The notes beneath the pieces are model-generated. The model worked only from the letters and a program-made list of their open reading frames with translations, had not been told where the DNA came from and searched no databases. A stretch of 64,000 nt of DNA from Callaeas wilsoni (lineage: Eukaryota > Chordata > Aves > Passeriformes > Callaeidae): NCBI GenBank assembly GCA_013398955.1, contig VWPU01004870.1:81115-145114 (forward strand), written 5' to 3'. Both the position numbers and the translations under genes were made by a program. This document shows, one piece after another, positions 23,601 through 37,613 of this stretch (positions are counted from its first letter, which is position 1; every line of letters begins with the position of its first letter).

Positions 23601-26600
23601 TCTTCCTGTGTTATTCCCGCTAAGCAGAGGCTGTTGGTTTCACTCCTCTCCATCGTCCCCCCACGGCAGCTGGGAAAGGTCCTAGCTCACCTGCTGTGAC
23701 ATGTCTTGGTGGGTGAGACCTTCTGGTTGGTGGCACATGGGCAGGAGAAGAGTAACAGAGAGTTTTTGGTGAAGGATGTACTGACTACACTGTGTTCGCA
23801 CTCAAAGCCAGCTCACCTGGTCCTTAAACATTTAAATAGAGAATGACTTTCAAAGTGATCTGCCCCAAAACCACAATTACGTGGATTATAAGGCAAGAAT
23901 ATTCCCAGTCTTTCCTCCTTTTGATCATGCCAGTTCAAACCAGCAGCAGAACTTGACTGCCATGAAGAAGATGTAGCTTTCCTCTTTTCCCATCTTTTTC
24001 TATTTGTGTTTCACAGTCTGTAAACCTGTTCTCAAGGCTTCATTCACTTGACAATAAGGTTGTATTAAGATTCCCATTCACAGCTCCTCAGGTTTTTCCT
24101 TTCCCTCAGTGCTGCTGTCCTGGGTGAAGCAGAGAGTCCTTTAAACTGAAATGGTGATTAATTACCATCGTTGCAGAGAGATGCTGAATTTCCCAGTTAC
24201 GACTTGATGGCTAATTCGGTTTGTGAGAAGAGCAGAAAGGACCACTGGGCTTTTCTCACTGGAGTTTGAAAGGTGACCTTTTAATTAAAATCAGAGGTAC
24301 CAAAGAGGATTACCCTGTCTGCAATGCCAGCTCTGAAGGGTGAGCACAGCAGATGAACGGGCAGGGGGATCAGCACGAGATCACTGCTAAGCTGGGGCAC
24401 AGAGGGAAGGAGACACCCAAGCTGCCCCCAAAGACAGGCTTGGCAGCCACACCTTGCCTGCTGCAATCCTCACTTGAGAAAAACCAGGAGAAATCATGGA
24501 GTAAATTCAGCTTCTGGATTTTCCCTGGAGCTCACAGGGGCTGCAATTGCTGTGGGAAAGATTGTCTTGTGTTCAGTACAAGTGAGGCCCTGAGAACTGT
24601 TTGAGTTTCCCATGCTGTTAATAACAGTGCGCGACATTACTCGTACTGCCAGGGCTCATTGAATCTCCACCAAGAAGGAAAGGGAAAACATTCCAGTAAT
24701 TGCTATCATTGGCTTGTGGCTATTTACAGCACCTTGAGGGGCAGCATGCCCTGTCAGAGAGCTTTGTGATCCTTTATCTGAGTCCTCTCTTCAGTTAAAA
24801 TTGGAGATATTCCCTTCTCATTTCCCTGATGTCCTTGGCAGGCAGCAAGCCGTATCGTATGCTTGTTAATACCTGTCAGTAACAGAATTTCCAAGTGCCC
24901 CAGAAGTCTGATATTTTTGTATGCCTTTTTAAAATGGAGGGACACATTATTTAATTAATTCCAAGACCCAGGAGAAGCTCCTTGCTTCCCAGCTACACAG
25001 TCTCAGGGCTGGCTCCCAATATTCATGTCAAACCACGCTGCATCCCTGTGAGACAAGGAAAAGAAGGGTAGCAAATCCCCCCGAGCCTGAAAGGCTGATG
25101 CATTAGCTTATTGCCTCTCCTACCCTCACTAACGCCATAATCTGATGGAATTAGAAGAGACGGCCCAAAAACCAGGAGAGTGGAACGATTCCCTCCAAAG
25201 CCGTAGGTACCCGTGAACCGCTGCCACGCATCTCCGTCTTTGCTGGGCATCTCGTGTGAGAAGGGAGGCAGCAGTGCCCCAGCAGATGCGGAGGAGCAGA
25301 GCCATATGTTTGAGTGGTTCATGGCTCCCGGGGGGGCTGCAGCAATCGCTGTCCTGTGGACAGCAGCCCTCGTTTGGAAAGACAACACAGAGGCTGAGGC
25401 AGAGCGTGTGTCGCGACAGGAGATGCTTTCACAGATGTAAGAAAGGGCTGTTTGAGGGCTCTGTGACTGCCTGGAAGAGGTGCCAGGGTTTTCTCACCAG
25501 CTTGGCCCATCTTCCCTTCTCCTATCAGCACTTGGAGGGGCTCCATCCCACAGCTTCATCTGCTTGGCTTCCTTCAGCACTGCTTGTTCACAGCCAGCCT
25601 TCTGCTCTGCTTGCTGCTAATGAAGTAATCCAGCGTCTCTGCCAGCCACCTGGTGCCTTTGTTAAACGGGGAGTGAGCGGCAAACTGTTCTCATCTCATT
25701 TCTAAGCTGACAACTTTTCTCATGTGTAGAGTCATAAATATGTAGGAAATTCAGCGACCACATCAAATGCCTGATCCTGACTTAAACCTGACTCTCAAAG
25801 AAAGACACTCCTGCTCAGAAATCGCTTGTCCTGGACTTTGACTACCAAACAGTGCCTGCCCTCTCCCGTGATCTTTACTGTGCTCCCACTTGAGTTCTCG
25901 CTAAACGAATGAATTCATACCTGTTAGTGCAAATTGCGTAGGGAACTCTGTACCAAACGGAGGAGAGATTTTGTGAATATTTAATCGAATGGAAGAACAA
26001 TGAGGAGTCGCAAGGCATGCACTGTTTCAAGCAGGAGGTGATGGAAAGCAGGTGTGAGAGGCTCTGCTGGTGGCTGGATTTGGCTCGGCACGAGGAATTC
26101 CACGATGGGCCATCTGCAGTGCAATGGTCTGGGGGGAAATAAGTGGAGGAGAACAGATCTGGACCACTCCATCCAGTGGGCTGCAGAGGCAGTTTTGTGT
26201 ACCACGAGTCTCATGCATTCTCATGTTGGTTTCCCACACCTTGTGTTATCCGTGGCTTGAAGCTGTAACTGTTTGGCTGAGGAAAAGACTCTGGATGGGA
26301 TCTGATCCATTTCCCAGCCTACAGATAATGGTGTTACTCCATGGTCTCCACCTGAGTAAGAGAGATCTGGATGTGATCTGTGCATTTTGCATGCTGGAAC
26401 AACTTACGGAGTGCCTAAACTTACGGAAAAATACAAAGGTCACATAGTGATGGAACTGGGAAATTATAAAGGTACTGGAAAAACATTAGATGTTATCACC
26501 TCTACAGGGTCACAGAGCTCTTAAAAGATTACCCCATGGCAGCACTGACTGTGTTTTGTGATTCATTGACTTTGGGGAAAATATTTTGCCTAAAAACCTG

Positions 26601-29422
26601 CAGGACCTCTTGAGCCAGAAGGACTTTCATTAAAACACAAAGGAGTTCCAGCATTATAAGAGCGTTCCTTTTTCTCCTTTCAGGAGCTTCTTCAGAGTCT
26701 AAGATGGTATTTGCAGGTCTAGTTAGAATTTGGGAATTAATAAATAAAGAGGAAGAAATCAAAAGGAAATGAGTTATTAACTGCATTACATACCCAGGGT
26801 AGCCCTTGTACCAGAAGTGTAAGGAAAGTGTGTGAGTTCAGATTAATTAGACTTGATCTTCTGGTTGACAAAGAAATATAAATTTGCTGTGCCATGAATT
26901 TGCCACTCTTTCTTTTTTTTTCCTTAGTTTTTATTTTCATTTGCCTGTAACAGAGTTGTAAATACTCATTCCAAATGTAATATGCTTCCAAAGCAGCATT
27001 AGTGCTGAGTCTAAACCAAACATTATCTGATTAAATCTTGACCCAGATGAGTCTGTCTACTTTCTGTGCTTCTAAATACATATTTACCATATGTTGCCTC
27101 ATATGCTGCTTTTGTTTTTTACTGATACTTGGGTCCAAATGCTGTAATAATCATATGTTCCTTTTAGTTGTGAGTCAAAGTTCCAAGTTTGCAACCAAGT
27201 TTGCAAGTCTGAAAATTAAAGAGCATCAACATCCATGGTCAATCAACACCCTGGTCAATCCTGATGCTGTCACATCTTCCCAGCTCCAGAATCAGTGGCC
27301 AAAGCCTCAGTGCATGTGGGTTTTTCCCTGTGCTGAGGCTGCCCAAGCACACAGCACCTTGCAGCCTCCTCAGGACCCCTTTTATGCTGCAAAGTCATAA
27401 ATTGGTTAAATTTATCTAGTCAAATTGGTTAAATTTATCTAATTTTCAAACGGAAAGCAGTCCATGGCTCCAAGCAGTCCTTGCTGCTCAGGGAGGAGGT
27501 GATGCCTGCATATCTCCCCGTGAGGTTCCATCTCTTTCAGCCATGGGACGGGCAGGGACAAAGCTGAGCAGCTCCTGAGGGCTGGAATGCACAGGTCAGG
27601 AGACCCTCACGGGCACCCAACACCTCCAGCTGGGCAGTCACAACATCACGAGTCTTTTAGCAGCTGCTGAGCCTCCAGCCCGAGGTCACACTTGAATTGT
27701 CAAATGAATCAACACAGAAATGTGTCAGATTGGAGTGAGGGCTTTGGTTGGACCTGGTTTGTCCCCGGCTTCTCTTCTCCAGCATCCTGCAAGGAAAATG
27801 TCTTTTCTCTGCTGGGAAGGGCTGTGTTCTCCCACCTCTGCTTCAGCACAGGTTACAACCCCCTGCACATTCCCATGCAGCTTCTCTTATTCATCCAGAT
27901 TTCCAGAGCAATCACGAGGAGGCTGAATGGATCCCATTTCTAGTCTGCTGCTTAAAAATATCTTGCATTTTGGGCTGGGCACAAGGCTTACTAAGCTGCA
28001 TATTTATACAGAGTATTCAGACTTCTTCATCAAATGGAATCAAATTTGACAGTGCCTACAAAACCTCTCAGTATCTTGAAAATCTAAATCTTTTTTAATG
28101 TGTTTAAGTATTTGCACTGTTGAAATGAAAGTGAACATAAATGCTGGTTTAATATTTATCCCAGTTTGTTCATGGATTTTATATTCAGGGTTCTGTGACA
28201 GTAACATAAATGTAAGTTATTGCTGATACATATTCACACTTAGTTCCTCTCTCCCAAACCTCTTTATACTCGTGCTAGTTATTCCTGCTTGAGCTCTTCC
28301 TTTTTTTACCTGTTTCCTAGCAAATTATCACTAGAGGTGAAGCATTTTCTAGTTCAAGCCAATTTTTAGAGTTATTCAAGCATTTAATTTAAGGAGAAGC
28401 ATGCAATTATAGCAAAGTACTTTGGAAAATTTTAATCCTTAACTAAGAGGCTGCCTCGGAGTTTCTGGGATGCTCATCCCCTCACCACAGGCTGAACTGG
28501 GAGCCCACAAGAAAACCCAGGAGCCAACATTCTCCAGCTTCAGCCCCGTGGTTGTGTTGTAGCAGATTCAACATTGATTTTGGCTGCTGCAAAGCTGGTC
28601 CCATTAAACACACCTACGAGAAAGCCTCCCAAGGGAGTGGGTTTCTGTCTGAATAGCAGAAGTTGCTGTGTTTAATTTAAACATTTAACATCGAACATCC
28701 TCTCACCCCACGCTCAGAATTGATTATAAATCTTGAGATTTATGTCTTCTTTCTGTGAAGGCAAATCCTCAGTGGGGAGAAATGGGGGAGGAAAGTAAAG
28801 TCTGCTGCTCCTCTTGTGGACTCAAATCCACACGTGCCAGCCAAACCCTATTATGTATAATATTTACACATATTCTGCATCCATCCATAATGATCTGCCT
28901 TATTGCACTGCAGGTGCTCAGCCTGACTCCAGGAGTGGCAGCTCCGAGCAGTAATATCAGGTTTCCTGCAGGTTTGTTGCAGCCTGCACCACCTGCCCTC
29001 TACCTTAATTTATTCCAAAACAAAAGCATTTCTCTGGATAGCATCACAAAAATTTAATTTCATTCACCTGTGCCAGGTTAGAAATTACACCCATGAATGG
29101 GGTTTGCTGTTGGAGTAATGGAAAAAACACTTAATGTCATTTAAGCCATATAGGACCAAACCTCATTGTCACTTGTCCCTGGAGGACAAATCCACGGGCT
29201 GCAGGAACCAGGGAGTTTCAAGGAAGGTTTGTTTGAGATGTTTGCTCAATGCCAAAACCAAGCATGAGGATTTGCTGCTATTTTATAGGTTGGCAAAAAA
29301 ATCCACATAAACACAAGCTGTAATAATTTGCTTGAGATAGTAAGATACAAGTGCACTGGGTTAGAGGAAGGGAGTGGATTTTGGCCCTGCTGTTCCTCCA
29401 CTCCTTTTGATTTAGGTGGTGG
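17691..29422. other. Intergenic DNA, 11.7 kb, no gene recognised
   Basis: No reading frame here resembles a known protein and no splice-compatible exon chain was seen. The part 17985-18180 has clustered TAATTA/TAATTG-type motifs and CpGs. 24150-24166 has a near-palindrome tggtgattaattacca. 27399-27443 has a short tandem duplication (aattggttaaatttatct twice). Otherwise I see nothing definable. Confidence 0.55.
17985..18180. promoter_or_regulatory. Possible conserved noncoding / enhancer-like segment
   Basis: The segment contains TAATCTAATTAG, CATTAAT, CTAATTGATTAAC and CTCATTAG. These are four homeodomain-type cores within about 90 bp, mixed with several CpGs (cgcgtg, ctcggcg, gccgcgaacg) that are unusual for neutral intergenic DNA. 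This is composition-based inference only. Confidence 0.25.
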
Positions 29423-29480
29423 CATAGAATCATAGAATCATTAAGGTGGGTAAAGACCTCCAGGATTGTCAAGACCAATC
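29423..29480 (-). repeat. CR1 LINE short 3' fragment
   Basis: catagaatcatagaatcatt followed by aaggtgggtaaagacctcca and gattgtcaagaccaatc is the reverse complement of the 3' tip of an older CR1 subfamily. Confidence 0.8.
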
Positions 29481-32400
29481 TTAATGGAAAGATGAAAACA
29501 CATTGGTGGTGATCTCTGAACCTAGCTTGTTGTTTAGCTCCCAGTCAGCTGGGATGGGGCAAAACTCAGAAATTCCTGAATTCTGGCGCAGGTTCGGGCA
29601 GTCAGGAAGGCAGGATCAGACTCAGATGTGGATCTCTGCCACCGATTCCAGATTCTGGGCAGAAAAGGAGCTGGCCGAGGCTGTGTCTCCATCCTCTCTC
29701 CACAAACAGGCAACATTCAAACCTAATTTGCCTTGTAATGATTCTCATCTAATGTTTTTCAGAAATAACAGCAAAACGTGTGATTTCATGAGGAGAAAGT
29801 CAAAGATGCTCACAGGGGGCTCCTGTTTTTATCATCACATTTTGGGCTCTGTCTGTGCGATCAAATAAAGCAATGAGAACAATGATGATTATTGTCATTT
29901 GCAGCTCCTCTCCAGCACAACCCGACCATGATCAATACCAGCGTTCCTGGATAACCGTGCTCCTGCTCAGCCCAGGCCAGCCCATCCCCTGGGACAGCAG
30001 GACAAGGTGTTGCAGCAGCTCTGGATCTGCTCCTGCTCCCTCCTCCTGATGAAACACAGCGCAGGTGAGACCCTGCAGATTGCTGTGCTTTGATTTTGCA
30101 TTGCTGTGCATTGATTTTAGCAGGGAATGGGGGACAGGAGTGCTGTGTGCACCAGACACTGCAGGGACGCCCTCATTTTGGGGACAATGCCCTCCTGATC
30201 CAGCTGGAGGTGGCTAAAGCAAGGGCGCTTCTGCTCGTGGGGAAAACTTCATAAACCAGAAGCGTGACTTCAGATCCCCCTGCACGTCCTGGACAGTGGA
30301 TCTCCAGGAACCTGGAGTGACATTTATTTGTTTCCAGCTTTATCAGCTCCCTGGAGCCAGCAGGACCATTCCCTGTGGCTCTCTGGTGTGTGAGCAGTTG
30401 AAGCCCCATCTGTGAGGATGCCCTGGCTGGAAGGGTCACCTCCAGCAGCAGCTGCTGTTTGCCATGGAGCTGAGCAGAGCAGCTCCCTACCAGGCAGGAG
30501 AGGAAGAAAAGGACTGTCTCCATGAAATAACTGTCTCCTGGAGGAGTTATAATAGTAGGCTATCACCTGGTGAGGCTGGTGGGAAGGTGGGCAGAGCCCT
30601 GTCAGTGAAGAGTGATTCACTGGATAACTGTTTTACAGGAGAACTCACAGCACTAATCACAACTTCTCCGTTGCTAATGGCTGAGAAGAGTTAAATGAAG
30701 AGTAAAAATAGCTTCGTGTCTTCTGAGTCCTCCATGAGCATGGCACTTGTGAGGAAGTCTGCAATTAGGCAAACTGAGAATCTATGGAGAAATGGATTTG
30801 ACTTATCTCCTTGACTTTTAGCACTTGAAGAAGAAATTCAAACTGTCAGGAACGGAACATGAGACTATTGCACCTCTCGTGGATTAGGAGCATCACTTTC
30901 TCCCAGATCCTCTGTGATTAGGTTCAAAAGCCAAACAGGATGAGGAATCATGCCTCAAGCAAAGGTACCCACTTGGGCTCCCTGTCTTCAGCTCTCTTCT
31001 GCTGTTCTTCGAGGCTGGAGCCAGCCACGGAGCTGAGCTGCCCCTGCTGCAGCAGAGTGCTGTGCTGAACGCCCTGGCTCAGCTCCCGTCATGGGCTGCA
31101 GGAGGGAAGGGACCAGCTGTGACAAACCCTGCTGCTGGGTTTGCCGTGGGTTGGTTGGCTGGTGAGGGTGAGATTGTCACATTTGCTGTCTCTATTTGCT
31201 GTCAAAATCTGCTCTAAACCAATTTCGCTTAAATTTGCAAAATTGCTTCTTCACATCATCCCTTTCACATCTTGAAGCAAGTGTGCATTTGATCAAAATC
31301 TTTCTTTTTATGCTTCGAGCTCAGCCTGTGACATGTCACGCAGCTCATTCAATACCTACACATGCCCTTTTATTCCAATAAAAGACGAACAGATAAAGTG
31401 ATCTCCTTATATTGCAACACAAGATGGATTTCATTTCTTGCAAGTTTGCCCTTTTTTAAGCATATCTCAGATCTCTTTATATGGCAGACTATCAATTTCT
31501 CCTTCTATCTGGCATATTAGGCTCATAATAAAATGTGTTTGCATACTTATCGAGGAAAGCAGAGAGTCTCACAGAGGGCAGGGGTTTATTTCTGAGCTCC
31601 TTGGAGCAGCTTCTGGGAAGTGAAGATCTCCATTAAGGTACAGATACAAGCAGGTGGGAACTACACATCTTCCTAATGCATCCAAAGCTTAGTCCTCACA
31701 AAGATGAATTCAGGACTTGCTGCTGGCTCAGCTTGTTTGCCAGTGGTTTCAGAGGCTCGTCAGTGCTGTTAATTTGTTATTCTCCCAGTTATGATCCACT
31801 GAGGTGTCTCAGGTGCCTCTCTTTCTCCAGGGAGACACTCAAATGAGACACCCCTCAAGACAAGCTTGTTTGGGGACAACAGCTGAAGAACTCCCAAAGA
31901 TCTTTAAAAATAACTTCAAAAATCTTTAACAACTCCTGGCCTTTATGGTCAAATTCCCACATTTTGTTATATGCCCATATTGCTATAGGCCCCAAACATT
32001 GGAAAAGCATTTCCAAGCATTGGCCTTGCTGTGGAAATTAAGCTGTAGAGGTGACAGAATGTTTTGCCTGGGGACTGCTGCCCTCTGAAAGTATTACTTA
32101 TGCAAACAAAATCAGGGCAGGTCCTGCCACTCTGACTTCAGCTTGACTTTTGGCTTTTAATTCTTGAATTTCATAGCTCTGTTTCTCCTCGTGCCTTCCT
32201 GGCAGAGGAACATTTCTCCTTGCCCTGAGGTCAACCTGCTCGTCTTGCCAGCATAGCTCCAGGAAAGACAAGGGCTTTAAGTGTCTCTCTGTACCTCACA
32301 CAACACTGGAGCCAAGCTGACCTGTGGCTGCAAAATTTGCTGACAGATCAGAGCAAATTCTGGAGAATCAAGTCATTTAAAGAAATCTTTTTGCTAATTG

Positions 32401-32802
32401 AGCTCTGTCCAGCTGCCTGCCAGTTCATCTCACAGCTGCTTTTGTGGCAGTTTCTGTCGCTGTCACTTCTCTCTGTCACCTGGTGAAATATGACTTTCTT
32501 TGATGACATGATCATTACTGAGGAAGAAGGACTCCATCTAATTTTTCTAACCTATTTCACCTCCTTGCCACCAGTGTGGCTTTGCTGATGTTTAGCAATT
32601 TCTTGTATGAATGCACCCTTCTACCCAAACCATTCTCCAGACTTTTCTCCTCCGGCATTCAGACCAGGATTCAAGGCTGGGTGGGCAGCTTTTTCTGCTT
32701 TGCTGTAAAATCATGTACTGCACTAAAAGTGAACTTGTTTTTTGGTTTCAACATCTGCACACGTGGGCTTTATAAACTAAAGAGAAAAACTGCAGCCTGA
32801 GC
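29481..32802. other. Intergenic DNA, 3.3 kb, no gene recognised
   Basis: No exon or RNA gene was identified. A perfect inverted repeat cttttatt-cc-aataaaag lies at 31367-31384. No repeat family was recognised. Confidence 0.55.
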
Positions 32803-33160
32803 TTAGGAAAAGAGAAGGCTCTGGAGTGACCTCATTGTGGCCTTCCAGCACCTGAGGGAGCTACAACAAAAATGGAGAGAGGCTTTAGCATGGAGTGACA
32901 GCACAAAGGGGAATGGCTTCAAACTGAAAGAGAGCAGGTGTGGATTAGATATTAGGAAAAAGGTCTCCCCTGTGAGGGTGGGGAGGCCCTGGCACAGGGT
33001 GCCCAGAGAAGCTGTGGCTGCCCCATCCCTGGAAGTGTCCAAGGCCAGGTTGGACGGGGCTGGGAGCAGCCTGGGGTAGTGGAAGGTGTCCCTGCCCATG
33101 GCAGGGGGTTGGAACACAATCTCTAAGGTCCCTTCTGACCCAAACCATTCTATGACTCTG
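32803..33160 (+). repeat. CR1 LINE 3' fragment, about 360 bp (longest in window)
   Basis: The sequence begins gaaaagagaaggctctggag, followed by gacctcattgtggccttcca and the familiar blocks 'attagatattaggaaaaagg', 'gcccagagaagctgtggctg', 'ccccatccctggaagtgtcc' and the terminal accattctatgactctg. It is the 3' part of CR1 ORF2 plus the 3' UTR, in sense orientation. The solo LTR that follows inserted about 57 bp downstream. Confidence 0.95.
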
Positions 33161-33216
33161 CTTCCGCAGAGTTTCCTGAGGAACAGTTACTGGTTCTAGC
33201 AAAGACACCACAGGAT

Positions 33217-33557
33217 TGTGGGCTTCCAAGCAGGGGTTCAGAGATGCAGCGAGGTAGGAGTTAGAGCAAGGAATGAATTATTTATTAAATTTACAATACC
33301 ATTTATATATTCTAGTTCTATAAAGCAATTGAACAGTGCTTACACGTCTTCTAGGGTGATTGGTCAAAATCTCAGACACCCACTTAGAAATGTTATTTCT
33401 CAATATAATGTACACAAGGTCAGAAGATACCAGATATGAATGCTATTTACAAAAACCCTATCTATTGTTTACATAGCTTACACAGCAAAGGAAAAGTTCT
33501 CACAGAATGAATGCAAGAAGAGAAAATTTCCCTGCTAACAGCATTTCAGCATCCACA
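33217..33557 (-). mobile_element. Solo ERV LTR with intact 6-bp target duplication
   Basis: A 341-bp LTR from TGTGGG to TCCACA, flanked on both sides by CAGGAT (33211-33216 and 33558-33563). In the minus orientation it carries a CCAAT box (complement of 33359-33363), a TATATAAA box (complement of about 33302-33310) and AATAAA (complement of 33281-33286). It is homologous along its whole length to the two LTRs at 13.4-14.3 kb but without the 149-bp internal piece. A 6-bp duplication is usual for class II (ERVK-like/alpharetrovirus-like) elements. It arose most simply by recombination between the two LTRs of a provirus. Confidence 0.88.
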
Positions 33558-33563
33558 CAGGAT

Positions 33564-36500
33564 CACCCCTTTGCTTTGGCATTAGGCTTTGCAATGATAT
33601 TCACAGGTTAGGCAGGACAAGCAGCAGAGCAGGAAAGTCTCTAGAAGCAAAAATGAGAAGATGCTGCAAGAGCAGACACTGTTTTCTGTAAGATGAGAAA
33701 ACCCAACTTATTTTTTAACAGTGAAACAGTTGGAAATATTTTCCTTTGGAGTCAGAACCGTTTGTCTGTGATTTATAAGAATCTTTAGAAAGATAGGTAT
33801 TGTCCAGAGAGTTTCCCTTCTCAGTAAACATCTTTCCACTAAATCAACCAAAGATTTATTTCCCACAAGCTGGGCTCTTTTTTTTTTTTTTTTTCACATT
33901 TCTTCAACACCTACAGTTCCCCAACAGCTCTGATGAGACTTACAAAAAAAAAAAAAAGTCAGGCACTGAATGCAGCCCCAGTTACCGCTGAAAGGCACTG
34001 AATGAGCTCCCTCTCTAACACAGGATGAAAGGAATGAACTTCCCTGGCCATTTTTTTTTTTTGGTAGTTTTTTTTTTATCTCCTGCTTCCTTTGGCTGTT
34101 TTCTTACAGTTAAATTTAGAGCAGTCACAGAGCTGCTCTACATTATAGAGCCCCTGGATTTGAGGCTTTTACCTGAGCGTGGGAGCCTTTTCCCTTGGGT
34201 TGGCTGCAACAACCTCTGAGCCATAACAGAAGAAGGAAAAGAAAATCCCTCTCCAGGGACTCTCTGCTCACTCTAACAGGGTTAATACTGTTTTTGTCAT
34301 CTCTGGTCCAAGATGCTTGAACTGAGAAATTGTCTGGGTAAATCTGGCCAAGGGGAGGAAGGAAATCAGCAGAGCCTGAGGTGTGAGTTTGTGGCTGGGA
34401 GGTGTCAGGGTGGGCACGGGGCTGGGAGCTGGTGCCTCTCAGATCTGCTGGGGTCAGCAGGACAGCAACTGCCTCAGGAACAAAGGACCCCAGGCAAGCC
34501 CACAACGTGATCCCGACAGTTTCCTGGCCACAGGGATGTGAATAAACCCTTCCTCTGAGTCTCACATTCAGCATCAGAGCAACAGGACCTGCAGGAACAT
34601 CAGTGAGGAAGCAGCAGGACAGAAACTGGGCTTCTTCAGGCTGAGGTCAGGCTGTGCCCAGGCAGCTGCAGAGCAGGGATGGAGCTCAGCAGCCTCAGCA
34701 GCCTCTTCCTCCTGGTGATGATCAGGAGGGACCTTGTCATACCCTCAGAGGCTGCAGAACAAGGCCAGCACCCTGTCCTCACACAGGCACCGGGATGCCA
34801 GCACGGGCTCGGGAGCAGCCCAGGCTCAGGAGCAGCCCAGGCTCAGGGTGTCAGTGCTTGAAAAAATAGGAGGATATGGGCTCTTGAAAGGAAGAATGGC
34901 AGGAACGAGCCAGATTGCAGAGAACCAACAATAAACATTTGCACAGGTCACAGCGTGCTTTGGAAGACATGAAGTGCCAAGTTTTGGAGTTTGAAATGTC
35001 ACAGAGAGACTCGAAGCCAGTGTAGGGTGTCCCACGAAAGTTTCCACTGGGAACCTTTCTGGAGCTGACCCTGCTGCATCCCGCAGTGCTGGTCTCCCTG
35101 GAAAAGGAAAGGGACCGAGGCGGAGGGGTGTCTGAGCAAATGTCCTGTTGTTCGGTGACATGGAGCCAGGAAAAAGCCCTTCCAGCCCACGGCATTTCCA
35201 GCATTTAATAAAAACCTCACACCAGGAAAGAGCACAAAGCATGCCCAGTGCTTTGTGTGCTTCCTGAAATCCAAGGCATTTAATAAGGATCTATTTCAAA
35301 ACCATGGGAAGGTCACTGGGAAAAGACAGTAAAAAGTGTTTGGCTGCCAGGGATTTTTGCTGAGCTGCTTTTTCCTTTGCACTTTACAATTGCCAGGCAC
35401 ACCGAAATTTTGGAAGACAGCATGAATTATTTGGAGGAGGGCTGAGAAAATGAGCTTAATCTGTGAATTGAGTCCTGAGACTTCCTGAAAGATGCTGGTG
35501 TGGTGTGTGAGGAGAAGGCACGGCGCTGAGCTGGAGCTGGAGCATTCCCGGCAGGCAGGGCTGTGCTCCGAGCCGGCGCCGCTGCGCGGAGCTGTTGGAA
35601 GCACGGCTGGCAGAGCCGCTCCACGGCTGCAAAAGCAGATTAAACCCCCGAGGAACAGAGCAGCAGCCCATCTGCATGTGCCGTGCTTGGGGCTCCGATG
35701 GAGGGCTCCAGCCACAGCAAGAGCAAACTCTCCATTTAGACTCCTCCATCCCTTTTTTGTATTTGTTCCTGCAATAAACCCCAGGATTTCCAAAGAAGAG
35801 CCCTACATGCAGCACGGCTGTCTGTGTGGTGAGCACTTGTACTGCATATATGAAGATAAAACGCATTTATTGCCATGAGGAATCAGATTTGGGCTTGTTG
35901 CAGTGCCAGCCCAAGAGACCCCAAACCTCTTTATCTCTAAGCTAAAGCAGTTGGTACCTCCTGTGTGTGTCCAGTTAAGGTATCAGCCCCTGATGTTTGA
36001 GACAAATACTACAGGGTCTGTCAGCCAGTGCATTCATTATCTTTCAAGGAGTTTTGCCTGAGTAAAGGACTGAATTTGGCCGTGCAGCACACAGAATACA
36101 GGACCTGTAAAAGGTGCCTGGACACTTCTTTCCCAGTCCTTCCTCCCCAGAGACTGATCCTTCTTCAAGGTGTTTCTCTTACCAAGAGCACCCTACACAT
36201 CACAGTGTGTTCTGGGTTTCGGGCTGCTTTTTTATTTTTTAGAGCTGCCTGAGAACACACATGCTGGGGGGTGTGATCATTGCTCTGCTCTGGGCATGTC
36301 TGTCCACCTTGCCAACCCACACACCGACGTGCTCACGCTGCAGAGCCTCAGCGGGTGAATCTGCTATGAAAACCACAGTCAATAAATATCCTGTGTATCA
36401 ACTGGTTTGATTTAAAATACTCTTCTGAAATCAGTTCAGCCAAAGGCAGTAAATATTGTTTATTGCTCAGCCAAACCAACACTTTATTTTGCAATAAGTT

Positions 36501-37613
36501 GAGTGTAGGAGTGCCTGCAACTAATGATCTTGTCAATATTGCCACCAACAAAGCTGATCAATGTCCTTTTCTCTATCACACCTTTCTCCCTCACTTCCTT
36601 GCTTTTCAGGCACAGCATGCTCAAAAAAAATCCCTGTACACTGCAGGATTTTTCTTTCCCAGCCCATCTTAGACACTCCCTACTTTTAGGGGAGAGCCTG
36701 TCTATAGTGAGCCCACTGGGAACTGGTTTTAAAGGCGTCAGTCAGTCCAGCATCCCCTGCCTCACGAACCTGCTCTAAAAGGGGTTTTGGGCTGGGTGCT
36801 CGATGGGAAAAAGGATGCTGCTGTCTCTTAGCACCAACCTCTTGCAGAGCTTTCCCTCTGCTGCTTCCCGTGCCCTTCAGAAGAATCCCACCCGATGAAA
36901 TCAGGCAGGAATAAGATTAACATGAAAAATTCCTAGTGACTGGAATCACCTGGAAAAAGAAAAGATGAAAAATACTTGAGCCTACATAAAAGGGAGCAAG
37001 GCTTCACATCTGAGGCACTGTGGGACCCTCGGCTCGAAGTCCGGGCAGTTTAAATAGATGAGGTCTTTGGGTGACATTTTCCTGCAAGATTTTAAGTAAA
37101 TGCCCTGCTGTAACATTTGAGATCAGGCATCTCTTGGTTTCCACGATTCTTTTCCTTTTTAAGCCACAGACACACACACAAAAAATATATTAAAACGAGC
37201 TCAGATTAGCTAAAAGGTCGGATGGTTCCGAAACAAACAGTGGGGATTTATGGTGGAGGCTCTGGAGCACCAGAAGGAAGCTGTTCATCCCCGCCTCTGC
37301 TTTGTCTGGAAGGGGAATGCGGATTAAAACCTTGCGGGGAGCAGAAGTGAAGGTGAGAAGAGATGCTTTTGTCATTCATTTCGTAGAAAGGGAGTTCACA
37401 AATCCCCCAGGGCATGCGCTGGCAGTGGCAGAGGTGCTACACAGAGAGGCAGGAAAGGGGTGGGTGTGGGATGGGAAACGGGCGGATATCTTGGATGTCT
37501 TCCTTCGGCACTCAGCCTCTGCCTGCTTGGAGACCAGGGCTGGCAGGGGCTCAGGCGTGCGCCTGCCGTAGGCGCCCAGCTCTGTAAAAGCGAGGTGAGG
37601 ACAGAAGGGAGAA
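33564..37613. other. Intergenic DNA, 4 kb, no gene recognised
   Basis: Contains poly-T/poly-A tracts (33877-33894, 33941-33957, 34051-34062) and a small direct duplication (cgggagcagcccaggctcag, twice near 34808-34846). No exon or RNA gene was seen. Confidence 0.55.
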
